DNA from: Burkholderiales bacterium
GTDB taxonomy: Bacteria; Pseudomonadota; Gammaproteobacteria; Burkholderiales; Burkholderiaceae_C
Reading direction: 5' to 3'
Assembly: GCA_025352345.1 (NCBI GenBank)
Contig: JANXTP010000103.1
Span: forward strand, 1 to 6,692
Length of the DNA stretch: 6,692 nt
Below are positions 1-6,291 of this stretch, one piece after another; within the stretch, counting starts at the first letter, position 1, and every line of letters begins with the position of its first letter. Made by a program: the position numbers and the translations under genes. The notes below the pieces were generated by a model, which ran no database searches, was not told the DNA's origin, and saw only the letters and a list, made by a program, of their open reading frames with translations.

Positions 1-96
1 AGCGCAGCTTCCTCGCGCTCAACCACATCGCGGCAGCGATCATCGCGTTCCGCAAGGTGTCGCTGACGATCAACATTATTTACGGATAGGTTCTAA
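1..96 (+). mobile_element. Right end of an insertion sequence, probably IS5-like
   Basis: Only the 3' end of the element lies in the window: the transposase stop at 87-89 followed by a few bases of terminal sequence. The outer boundary cannot be fixed because the other end is not visible. A CTAA at 93-96 fits the YTAR-type target duplication of some IS5 elements, and TAA at 94-96 fits the 3-base type of others, so the element probably ends at 92 or 93. The open frame that resumes just after this point belongs to a different, 5'-truncated gene, consistent with insertion into it. Family assignment rests on the short C-terminus and is tentative. Confidence 0.55.
3..89 (+). CDS. IS transposase, C-terminal fragment (partial at left edge)
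   Basis: The frame beginning at base 3 gives 28 residues ending ...SLTINIIYG before TAG at 87-89. The hydrophobic stretch FLALNHIAAAIIAFR resembles the last helix of IS5/IS4-superfamily DDE transposases, which commonly end with a Leu/Ile/Ala-rich helix followed by a basic residue and a short tail. The catalytic DDE residues would lie upstream, outside the window, so activity cannot be judged. The stop codon lies within about 10 bases of the inferred IS end, a layout common in compact IS elements. Recognition is by general resemblance, not by a diagnostic motif. Confidence 0.55.
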   Translation, partial: RSFLALNHIAAAIIAFRKVSLTINIIYG

Positions 97-97
97 G

Positions 98-1231
98 TCC
101 CCTTCCCGTCGCCCGACATCAGCCCAGGGTGGCACGGTCGAGCCCGCCAACCGCGCCACCGTCGCCAAAGAACGCTTCCAGACGCCTGTCGATGCACCGG
201 GCGAGCGCTATGAGCTGCGCGATCCGTTCGCTGAAGTGACGTACCGCGCGAACAGCTTCCCCGAGATCGCCGCGAAGGCGGATCAGCTCGGCAGCAACCG
301 GTTCATTGCACTGGACGCCGAGGGCAAACGCACGTCGGTGCAGAAGGTCGATGGCCAATGGCAAAGGGACGGACAGCGCAGCCCGCAGCGCGCGGCAGCG
401 CCGGAACGTCCGGTCGATGCCTCGCCCGTACGCGATGACGTGCCGCAGGCAACAAACGTCGTGCCATTGGGCAAGGCACAACCGCAAGCCGATGCCGCAG
501 ACGCGAAGGTCATCGCCAGCATCGACACCAAAGCAGAGCGCGCGGCGCTCGTAGCAAGGCTCGAAACCGCCCTGATGGATCGATACGTCATCAAGCGCGC
601 ACCGGTGACCGTCGGCGACGTGACGATCGGCCGCACTGAGTACCGGTTCCGCGGCGACACGTCTCGGGTGGCGTTTACCGAATCGACGTTCCGGCTGGCG
701 ACCGACACCAACAGTCCGTCGGTGGCGCGGTCCATGGTCGATGTGGTCGAGGCACGCAACTGGCGCGCGCTGCGCGTGTCGGGCAACGAGGACTTCAAGC
801 GCATGGTCTGGCTGGAGGCATCGATGCGCGGCGTCAAGACGCTCGGCTATGAGCCCAACCCTGCCGACCTGGAGGTTTTGAAGAAGGAACGTGAGGCACG
901 GCTGGTCAACCGGATCGAGCCAGACCGGCTCGGCAGGGGCGATGGCCCGGGGGCTGCAGCGACGCCGCCCGAGAAAGCATCTGCCCGGGGTGGCGGCGGG
1001 CGCAAGGCGGTGTTGGTCGCCATCGAGGCGGTACTGGTAGCCAAGGGCGTGCCGGAGAAGCAGCGCGCGGCCGTCATGGCCGCGGCGACCGAGAAGCTTG
1101 CCCAGCGGATTCGAGATGGGCAGGCACCCAAGGTCAAGGTGTTCGACAAAGCTGCTCCGTCGCAACGGCCCGCCGTCATGCCGACGCCCGAAGTGCAGCG
1201 CACGCGGGAGCGCGCTGCACCCGTCCGTTGA
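98..1231 (+). pseudogene. LPD7-domain conjugation-associated protein, 5' end lost at IS junction
   Basis: The frame is open from the IS junction to TGA at 1229-1231. It has no ATG, GTG or TTG until a GTG at 236, which lies inside what already looks like conserved protein (RYELRDPFAEVTYRAN just before and across it). The gene is therefore judged 5'-truncated, not starting at 236. Numbering from that GTG, residues 1-45 form a segment typical of proteins linked to conjugative relaxases (…KADQLGSNRFIALDAEG…VDGQWQRD). A Pro/Ala/Gln-rich linker follows. About residues 105-215 match the LPD7 domain (large polyvalent protein-associated domain 7): Y-R-F-R-G-D, then V-A-F-T-E, a W-R-A-L-R-V-S-G turn, V-W-L-E-A and R-G-V-K-T-L-G-Y-E-P. 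A charged helical tail with RKAVLVAIEAVLVAKGVPEK lies at 257-300. LPD7 proteins are usually parts of relaxase/TraI-like polyproteins on plasmids and ICEs; the exact biochemical role is not known. The missing N-terminus may have held a relaxase or further LPD domains. It sits 9 bases before the DUF1173 gene in the same orientation. Confidence 0.72.
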
Positions 1232-1233
1232 GG
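1230..1233 (+). promoter_or_regulatory. Shine-Dalgarno of the DUF1173 gene
   Basis: GAGG overlaps the TGA stop of the preceding gene and lies 7 bases before ATG 1241. The placement suggests translational coupling and supports 1241 as the start. Confidence 0.7.
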
Positions 1234-1240
1234 CCACCAC

Positions 1241-2518
1241 ATGCAGGAGCCGGCGACTGGCAATGGCCTGACTGGGCCATCCGTCTACGAGATTGGCGGC
1301 CAGCGGTTTGAGGCGGCATCGCGCGGGTTCGCCGAGGCCATTGCACAGGCGCACGCTGCGCACCATCGGCCTCGCTGCATGTGCCTCGTCGATGGCGTGG
1401 AGATGTACGTGGCCCGCCTCGCGGGCGCGAATGATGGCTTCATCGTCAAGCGCATGCCGAACACCGGCAGCCACCACGCACCCGACTGCCCATCCTACGA
1501 ACCGCCGCCGGAGTCCTCCGGTTTGGGGCAGGTGTTGGGGTCGGCGATCACCGAAGACCCGGCCACCGGCGAAACGACCTTGAAACTCGACTTCTCCATG
1601 TCGAAGATCGCAGGACGCTCGGCGATGTCGGCGGCGAGCGGGGATGGCGACAGCGTGGCCAGCAGCGGAACGAAGCTGTCACTGCGCGGGCTGCTGGACT
1701 ACCTGTGGGACCAGGCCGAGCTGACGCGCTGGCAGGCCGGGTTTGCGGGCAAGCGCACTTGGAGCACGGTGCGCAAGCATCTGCTTCTGGCCTCGGAGAA
1801 CAAGATCGCGCGCGGTGGCTCGCTGCGCACGCGTCTCTACATCCCCGAGGTGTTCTCGGTCGAGCATCGCGACGCGATCAACGCCAGGCGGATGGCGCAA
1901 TGGTCGCAAGCCGTCGCAGCACCTGGCAAGCCGCAGCACCTGATGCTGCTGATCGCCGAGGTGAAGGAAATCATGCCGGCGCGCTATGGCTTCAAGGCTG
2001 TGGTGAAGCATGTGCCCGACCAGGCTTTCGCGCTCGACGAGCAGCTCTACCGCCGGCTCGGCCGGCGATTCGAATCGGCGCTGGCGTTGTGGGGTGCTGC
2101 CGATGACCTCCACATGGTGATGGTCGCCACGTTCAACGTCGCGGCGGCGGGGATTCCGACCATCGTGGAGCTGTCGCTGATGCCGGTGACACGGCAGTGG
2201 CTGCCAGTCGAAGATGGATTCGAGAAGCAGCTCATTGATCGGCTTGTGGCGGATGGGCGTTCCTTCGTGAAGGGGCTTCGCTACAACCTGGGTGCGGAGA
2301 GCGCGCTGGCCAGTGCAACGCTGACCGACTGCGATGGTTCGGCACCGTTGCTCTTCGTCGCGCACGCGGGCATCGAGGACCGCGGGTGGCACCTTGAGGT
2401 GTGCGACCGTTCGGTACCGGCGTGGCTTTGGCATCCATCGAGCGAAGCGATGCCATCGCTGCCGCCTCGGCGGCAACACCACCCAAGCGCCGTTGAACCC
2501 GCGGTCGTGTGCCGATGA
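1241..2518 (+). CDS. DUF1173 family protein
   Basis: This 425-residue protein matches the DUF1173 family, usually about 400 residues, found mainly on ICEs, plasmids and genomic islands of proteobacteria. Its function is unknown. The N-terminal region carries the family signature: RPRCMC (C46, C48), V-x-M-Y-V-A-R-L (about 53-60), then K-R-M-P-N-T-G-S-H-H-A-P-D-C with H78, H79 and C83, followed by SYEPP. The CxC...HxxxC arrangement could bind a metal ion; this is inference. The middle holds a basic stretch (LWDQAELTRWQAGFAGKRTW) followed by a longer conserved core, and the protein ends W-L-W-H-P followed by a MPSLPP-like tail. No signal peptide or membrane segment is evident. It is intact and starts 9 bases after the LPD7 gene. 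Its TGA (2516-2518) overlaps an ATG at 2515, but that ATG has no Shine-Dalgarno. Confidence 0.85.
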   Translation: MQEPATGNGLTGPSVYEIGGQRFEAASRGFAEAIAQAHAAHHRPRCMCLVDGVEMYVARLAGANDGFIVKRMPNTGSHHAPDCPSYEPPPESSGLGQVLGSAITEDPATGETTLKLDFSMSKIAGRSAMSAASGDGDSVASSGTKLSLRGLLDYLWDQAELTRWQAGFAGKRTWSTVRKHLLLASENKIARGGSLRTRLYIPEVFSVEHRDAINARRMAQWSQAVAAPGKPQHLMLLIAEVKEIMPARYGFKAVVKHVPDQAFALDEQLYRRLGRRFESALALWGAADDLHMVMVATFNVAAAGIPTIVELSLMPVTRQWLPVEDGFEKQLIDRLVADGRSFVKGLRYNLGAESALASATLTDCDGSAPLLFVAHAGIEDRGWHLEVCDRSVPAWLWHPSSEAMPSLPPRRQHHPSAVEPAVVCR

Positions 2519-2526
2519 ACGACCAG

Positions 2527-2556
2527 TTGTCGGTGACCGCACCGAAGTGGTACAAA
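2527..2556 (+). promoter_or_regulatory. Putative sigma-70 promoter of the abiEi-like gene
   Basis: TTGTCG (2527-2532) and TACAAA (2551-2556) are separated by 18 bases and would place the transcript start near 2563. This leaves a leader of about 33 bases with a Shine-Dalgarno before ATG 2596. The match to consensus is moderate, but overlap with the palindromes described separately supports a real regulatory region. Confidence 0.45.
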
Positions 2557-2579
2557 GCCTCGGACACTTCTGTGATCCG
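2530..2579 (+). promoter_or_regulatory. Nested palindromes flanking the -10 box: candidate AbiEi operator
   Basis: Three inverted repeats are visible. TCGGTG-accg-CACCGA (2530-2545) is perfect. CGGACAC-ttct-GTG-a-TCCG (2561-2579) has one unpaired base. A longer pair, CACCGAAGTG (2540-2549) and CACTTCTGTG (2565-2574), matches as an inverted repeat at 9 of 10 positions with 15 bases between. Together they cover the spacer, the candidate -10 TACAAA and the likely transcript start. AbiEi antitoxins are known to repress their own operon by binding inverted repeats upstream with a winged helix-turn-helix. Assigning these sites to this protein is inference from position and symmetry. Confidence 0.5.
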
Positions 2580-2582
2580 CCC

Positions 2583-2586
2583 GAGG
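2583..2586 (+). promoter_or_regulatory. Shine-Dalgarno deciding the abiEi-like start
   Basis: GAGG lies 9 bases before ATG 2596. The upstream in-frame alternatives (GTG 2509, ATG 2515) have no such site and would translate through the putative promoter and operator, so 2596 is preferred. Confidence 0.6.
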
Positions 2587-2595
2587 ATTCATACC

Positions 2596-3219
2596 ATGCC
2601 CGCCTCCGACACCTCCACGCAGCGCACCCAGGCGCTGGCGCTGCTCAAGCGCCGTGGGATGACACGGCTCGCAGAGTTCGGTGCTGCGGGCATCACTGCC
2701 ACCACGGTCGGCCGCATGGAGCGAGCCGGCGAAGTCGTGCGCCTCGCCCGCGGTCTCTACCAACTTCCCAATGCCGCGCTCGATGCGCAGCAGTCGCTGG
2801 CCGAAGCGGCTCGGCTTGTGCCCAAGGGCGTCATCTGCCTGGCCTCCGCGCTTGCGTTCCACGGTCTCACCGACCAGATGCCTCCGAAGGTCTGGATCGC
2901 CATCGGGCGCAAGGACTGGCGCCCCCGGCTCACCTATCCGCCGATCCGCATCGCCCGGTTCTCTGACGAGCTTCTTAGCCGCGGCGTCGAACGCAAGAAG
3001 ATTGCCGGCACACCCGTACCCGTGTTCGGTGTTGCCAAGACGGTGGCCGACCTGTTCCGCTACCGTCGAACTGTGGGCGATGCGCTTGCCATCGAGGGAC
3101 TGCGGCAGGCGCTGCGGAGGCGCAAGACCACGCCTGCGGAGATTGCGCGCGAGGCCGAGGCTGCGGGCGTGTGGGCCACGATGGAGCCCTACGTCATGGC
3201 GCTGACCAGCGATGCCTGA
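2596..3219 (+). CDS. AbiEi-family type IV antitoxin / transcriptional repressor (orphan)
   Basis: This 207-residue protein fits the AbiEi antitoxin family of about 200 residues. Residues 10-60 form the N-terminal winged helix-turn-helix: QALALLKRRGMTRLAEF, then GITATTVGRMERAGEVVRLA and the wing strand RGLYQLP. The C-terminal antitoxin domain follows, with family-typical GVICLASALAFHGLTDQ (78-94), KVWIAIG (98-104), a FGVAKTVADLFRYRR block (144-158) and a closing helix (PAEIAREAEAAGVW). In AbiE systems this protein represses the operon and counteracts AbiEii without forming a stable toxin complex. The gene is intact. Its last bases overlap the ATG of the toxin reading frame (3212), the usual abiEi-abiEii coupling, but that toxin gene is broken. 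The protein may persist as an autoregulator or as an antitoxin against related toxins elsewhere; this is inference. Confidence 0.88.
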   Translation: MPASDTSTQRTQALALLKRRGMTRLAEFGAAGITATTVGRMERAGEVVRLARGLYQLPNAALDAQQSLAEAARLVPKGVICLASALAFHGLTDQMPPKVWIAIGRKDWRPRLTYPPIRIARFSDELLSRGVERKKIAGTPVPVFGVAKTVADLFRYRRTVGDALAIEGLRQALRRRKTTPAEIAREAEAAGVWATMEPYVMALTSDA

Positions 3220-3402
3220 TCGCCCATGCAACATCGGCGCCTCGGTGCGCCTTGAACCTTGCGCATGCGCGCGGCCACCCCATGGAGCCGCTGCTCACGC
3301 GCTACGCGCTGGAGCGCCTGCTGCATCGGCTGATGCCTGTCGCCACACTGCAAGCGGTTCGTGCTGATGGGTGGAATGTTGCTGGATGAAACATCGAAGT
3401 AG
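3212..3402 (+). pseudogene. abiEii-like nucleotidyltransferase toxin remnant, frameshifted and truncated
   Basis: The toxin start ATG (3212) overlaps the antitoxin stop by 8 bases, and its first residues MPDRPCNIGASVR match AbiEii N-termini. The homologous sequence then changes frame near 3251, resuming as NLAHARGHPMEPLLTRYALE and on to LLHRL (3255-3332). It changes again to give KRFVLMGGMLLDE (3352-3390), with a stop at 3400-3402. This last piece corresponds to the RFVLKGG.ML motif that opens the nucleotidyltransferase fold; the usual Lys is Met. The later D-x-D catalytic strand and everything downstream are absent, because homology ends at about 3384. A full AbiEii is roughly 250-300 residues, so less than a quarter remains. 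The toxin must be inactive. Identification rests on remembered family motifs across three frames. Confidence 0.72.
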
Positions 3403-3553
3403 CCCTCGTCGATTTCACTGAGCTTCACCATTGCCGAAGTTCACCAATTGGACTCCGGCACCTTGAATTCCGCTGCACTGACTGGGCCGACCGCCAGGGT
3501 CTGGCAACCCGCAGCATGCGGTGTGCGTCCACTGCCATGTGTGAGCAGGCTTG
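3403..3553. other. Non-coding junction between the AbiE remnant and the defence operon
   Basis: No convincing gene is seen here. Short open stretches on either strand (for example a minus-strand ATG at 3431 giving MVKLSEIDEGYFD) cannot be tied to a family and run into the toxin remnant. The stretch lies between two modules reading toward each other and contains the paired hairpins at 3493-3521. No T-rich intrinsic terminator was found for either side. Confidence 0.5.
3493..3521. repeat. Tandem pair of small hairpins
   Basis: GCCAG-ggt-CTGGC (3493-3505) and CCGCA-gca-TGCGG (3509-3521) are two perfect inverted repeats of identical geometry (5-base stem, 3-base loop), separated by three bases. 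They lie 33 bases or more beyond the stop of the HerA gene on its transcript. Without a T-run they are not a standard intrinsic terminator. They could protect the 3' end of the mRNA, belong to a REP-like element, or be chance in GC-rich DNA. Confidence 0.35.
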
Positions 3554-5242
3554 CTACCGCTGCTGGCTGCGCCAATGCTGGACGATGATGTCCACGTCCA
3601 AATCATCGGGGCCATCTTTCCACTTGGAATAGAAATCGACATCGTCACTGTTCGGAACAGGATTCGGTCGCTCGAACTGTAGGCGTGTCGGTAGAGGTAC
3701 GGCTTCGCCCAGCACCAGAGCTTCGCCACGACCGAGGCCGGCAAGGACACTGGTCAAATCGCCTTCACTCTCTGGCACAAGGCTGCGAATGTAGCCTTGG
3801 TCAGTCGGGTTGGTGATGCGCAAGCAGATGAACGTGCCACACTGCGCAAGAACAGTTTCAGAAACTTCATGCGGGCGCTGACTCACGATGGCAAGCCCGA
3901 CCCCGTACTTGCGGCCTTCTTTCGCGATCCGCTCCATGGACTTACGCGACCCTGCGAACTGGCTGTCGGACGCACGCGGAATGTAGGCGTGCGCCTCCTC
4001 GCACATCAACAGAATGGGGAACTCGCGATATGCCGGGTTCCAATAGTTGAACTCGAACGCCAGCCGGCCGATTTGAGCCGCAACCGTCGGCCTCACATCG
4101 AACGGTATCGAACTGAGATCGATGACCGTGATGGCCGCCTTTTTCGTTCCAAGGCCAATGAAGTCTCGAAGCATCGCTGACAACGAGGCTGAGCTATTGC
4201 GAACGCGCGGCTTCAGCAGAAAGTTATATCGCACGTCGTTCAACTTGCTCTCCAGCCGCATCAGAAAGCGGTCGAAGTCGCCGAACATTGGCCCTTGCCT
4301 GGTGCCGTTAACGCGCTCGGTGTTCTTCGCCCGCACTTTGCTCACTACCTCGTCGAGCGAAAAGTAAATCGGCGTGTCCACGGTGACACGCGCCAAGTCC
4401 AATCCCGCGCTCCGGTTCTCCGAACTTCGGCCCTCAAACAGACAGTCGCGGAAGAAGGCCGTTTGGTTCGTTGCCTCGCGCTCACCGTGTTCAATGAGCA
4501 GCTCGCACAACTCCGAAAATGTCATGAGCCAATAAGGGATCTCCAGCTCACGCGCGTCAACATGCCGCACGACCGTTTCGGAGAATGCATAGTGACGACT
4601 GCCATCTTCGCGCTTCCAACAGTATTCGCCGTGCAAGTCGAGAATGATGATGTGCGCCTTTGGCATGACCGCTACGGTCTTTTGCACGAGCGAGGCCACA
4701 GTCCACGACTTCCCCGAACCAGTCTGGCCAAGGATCGCGAAGTGCCGGCCGAACAGGTTAGTTGGGTCCAAGCAGACTTGCAGCGTCGGGTGACTTGCGA
4801 CGTGGCCAACGACAAAGCCCTTGGCATTGAACTTGTCGAACATCTTGCCGATGTCAGCCACGCCAATGGCATGCACCTCAGCGCCGGTCGTCGGATACTG
4901 ACCCACGCCACGGTCGAACAGCCCGTCCGGGAGGATCGACCCGATCGGGGTCAAGCGCGCGATCCGCTTCGCGAACGGCAGCCGCGCGGCATCGTCACCA
5001 GGGGTTTCGATCGACGACGGGGCCAGCGCCTCCTGTTCAGTCATCCGCGTGACGACGGCAATGATGTGAACACCGCCCTGGCGGATGGCGACATAGGAGC
5101 CAATCTGACCGACCAAGATGTCTTCGTCGCCGATCGTGATCGTCGGCGTCCGCCCTTGCTCATCTTCGACCAACGTAGCGACGAGCATCGTGCCCTGAAC
5201 ATCGACGATATATCCAATGACGGTCGGGCTGTTAGTGGGCAT
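3554..5242 (-). CDS. herA: HerA-family hexameric ATPase of a SIR2-HerA defence system
   Basis: This 562-residue protein has the full HerA/FtsK-superfamily layout. Residues about 5-65 are the small HAS-barrel-like beta domain (VIGYIVDVQGTMLVAT...VGQIGSYVAI). The Walker A motif GQTGSGKS lies at 172-179, preceded by the family-typical NLFGRHFAIL. An HIIILDLHGEY strand follows, then a helical insert, then Walker B ILLMCEEAHAY (E415/E416). The block KEGRKYGVGLAIVSQRP (441-457) contains the sensor segment, and FICLRI (472-476) may carry the arginine finger R475. No membrane segments are visible, so it should be cytoplasmic. HerA proteins form hexameric motors on DNA; in SIR2-HerA systems the hexamer assembles with the SIR2 effector and is required for phage defence. 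The start follows the SIR2 stop by 3 bases and uses an AAGG (minus strand, 5254-5251) 8 bases upstream, inside the SIR2 coding end, so the two should be translationally coupled. All ATPase motifs look intact. Confidence 0.93.
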   Translation of the reverse strand: MPTNSPTVIGYIVDVQGTMLVATLVEDEQGRTPTITIGDEDILVGQIGSYVAIRQGGVHIIAVVTRMTEQEALAPSSIETPGDDAARLPFAKRIARLTPIGSILPDGLFDRGVGQYPTTGAEVHAIGVADIGKMFDKFNAKGFVVGHVASHPTLQVCLDPTNLFGRHFAILGQTGSGKSWTVASLVQKTVAVMPKAHIIILDLHGEYCWKREDGSRHYAFSETVVRHVDARELEIPYWLMTFSELCELLIEHGEREATNQTAFFRDCLFEGRSSENRSAGLDLARVTVDTPIYFSLDEVVSKVRAKNTERVNGTRQGPMFGDFDRFLMRLESKLNDVRYNFLLKPRVRNSSASLSAMLRDFIGLGTKKAAITVIDLSSIPFDVRPTVAAQIGRLAFEFNYWNPAYREFPILLMCEEAHAYIPRASDSQFAGSRKSMERIAKEGRKYGVGLAIVSQRPHEVSETVLAQCGTFICLRITNPTDQGYIRSLVPESEGDLTSVLAGLGRGEALVLGEAVPLPTRLQFERPNPVPNSDDVDFYSKWKDGPDDLDVDIIVQHWRSQQR

Positions 5243-5245
5243 GCG

Positions 5246-6274
5246 CTACACCTTGGTTGCGAGTCTTGCGAAATCCCACAGGTCGGCATGACCGGGACCA
5301 GTCTCACCCTTGATTGAACAGCGGGCTTCCGTCACCACGACCGTGTTGGGCTTGGCGCTCCAGCGCGTCCACGCGCCGTCGCTCAGCGCCTTCGTGAAGA
5401 TCAGCAGTGAAAAGTCGGATCGCGCCAGCGCCCCTTCGATGACGGCATTGACGTGTTCATCCAGGAATCCGTAGCCAAAGCATGCCAGCCGATTGAGCGG
5501 CACAGAGTCTTGGCCGAGGGCACCGCGAAAAGCTGACCAGAGGGTTGCGTAAGGCGGCGTCATGGTGTCGCTCGCTTTGCGCCGTTGCGGCGGAATCATC
5601 AAACGCTTCGTCGGAGCCGGAATCGCCGAGGCAAATGCGCAACGCCGGACCCCAATGCTGCTGCATTCATACCAGCCCAGCGAGCCATGCAGCTTCAGCA
5701 GGTGAATGGATTTCGTAGTTTCATCGAACTGCCGGCCCTTGTGTGAGCCGCGAATTCTGCCGATGCGTTCCTCGAACATCGCGCCGTCAAAGTACGCGTG
5801 CTCGTGGCCGGCAAAACCGTCGCACAGGCGGACGCGCGCAGCTTCGGCGGCACGTTCGACAAGTGGGTCGTAGTTCAGCGTGAAGACCTTGATGCTCGGA
5901 TCACCCTTCTGCGCCAGGCGCTTGACGAATTCGATATGCACATCGGTCCTTGCGTCGATCGTCAGAAAGAGTTCAGCGATTGCGGCAGTCACGAGATGCC
6001 GGTGCGGCCCCTCGATGACAAGACCGTTGTCCAGTTGATCCAGCGCATCTTCAATCCCCAGGCCTCTCTTGTCGAGCACCGCCTGAATCTCTGCGCGCCG
6101 GGCAGCATCAGTGATGTGATCTTTGATCCGATCCCAGAGGTCAAAGGCGAGTGGATATCCGGCGCCGTTGAGATAGGAAGAACCAGCACCAAACAGGTAG
6201 CCAACGCGCTGTGCGCGCAACTGCTCGCTGATCTTCGCCTCCAGCCGCGCCTTGAAATCAAGACTACCTGTCAT
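5246..6274 (-). CDS. SIR2-like NADase effector of a SIR2-HerA defence system
   Basis: This 342-residue protein has a SIR2-type NAD-binding fold. GAGSS (29-33) is the nucleotide-binding loop, FTLNYD (131-136) supplies the conserved Asn134/Asp136, KLHGSLGW (194-201) holds the likely catalytic His196, and GYGFLDEHVN (267-276) is the late motif of defence-type SIR2 proteins. The paired cysteines of the zinc ribbon in sirtuin deacetylases are missing, as expected for bacterial NADase SIR2 domains. The inferred role is to destroy NAD+ on infection, under control of the HerA partner. Some characterised SIR2-HerA complexes also show nuclease activity; that cannot be judged here. The ATG at 6274 is chosen because GGAGGAG lies 6 bases upstream. 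A TTG at 6295 in the same frame would overlap the preceding stop and has no comparable site. It is the middle gene of a three-gene minus-strand run. Confidence 0.9.
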   Translation of the reverse strand: MTGSLDFKARLEAKISEQLRAQRVGYLFGAGSSYLNGAGYPLAFDLWDRIKDHITDAARRAEIQAVLDKRGLGIEDALDQLDNGLVIEGPHRHLVTAAIAELFLTIDARTDVHIEFVKRLAQKGDPSIKVFTLNYDPLVERAAEAARVRLCDGFAGHEHAYFDGAMFEERIGRIRGSHKGRQFDETTKSIHLLKLHGSLGWYECSSIGVRRCAFASAIPAPTKRLMIPPQRRKASDTMTPPYATLWSAFRGALGQDSVPLNRLACFGYGFLDEHVNAVIEGALARSDFSLLIFTKALSDGAWTRWSAKPNTVVVTEARCSIKGETGPGHADLWDFARLATKV

Positions 6275-6280
6275 GCGCGG

Positions 6281-6287
6281 CTCCTCC
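6281..6287 (-). promoter_or_regulatory. Strong Shine-Dalgarno of the SIR2 gene
   Basis: GGAGGAG on the minus strand, 6 bases before ATG 6274 and 4 bases after the stop of the upstream gene. It fixes the SIR2 start and indicates efficient translation within a polycistronic message. Confidence 0.8.
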
Positions 6288-6291
6288 AACC

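Noticed and set aside
119..1477. Long minus-strand open frame (452 codons) opposite the LPD7 and DUF1173 genes
   Set aside because: It is rich in Arg, His and Cys with no recognisable motif, a typical antisense shadow of GC-rich coding DNA. The plus-strand proteins have recognisable domains.
2461..2474. GCCGC-CTCG-GCGGC stem-loop near the end of the DUF1173 gene as a terminator
   Set aside because: It lies inside the coding sequence, has no T-run, and such short GC palindromes are expected in GC-rich DNA.
2509..2595. Upstream in-frame starts for AbiEi (GTG 2509 or ATG 2515, the latter overlapping the DUF1173 stop as ATGA)
   Set aside because: There is no Shine-Dalgarno before them, the added residues are not family-like, and the segment holds the candidate promoter and operator. 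ATG 2596 has GAGG at suitable spacing. The ATGA overlap keeps some doubt.
1679..3234. Minus-strand open frames opposite DUF1173 and AbiEi
   Set aside because: They have low-complexity Arg/His/Pro-rich composition and run across two well-supported plus-strand genes.
3189..3431. Minus-strand frame starting MVKLSEIDEGYFDV, considered as an IS1595-type DDE fragment (E-I-D-E-x-Y-F)
   Set aside because: Only a handful of residues fit, and the frame soon runs antisense to the AbiEii remnant. There is no supporting context.
4295..5317. Plus-strand open frame of 340 codons opposite herA and the end of SIR2
   Set aside because: It spans the HerA-SIR2 gene boundary, has no family motif, and opposes a protein with complete ATPase motifs.
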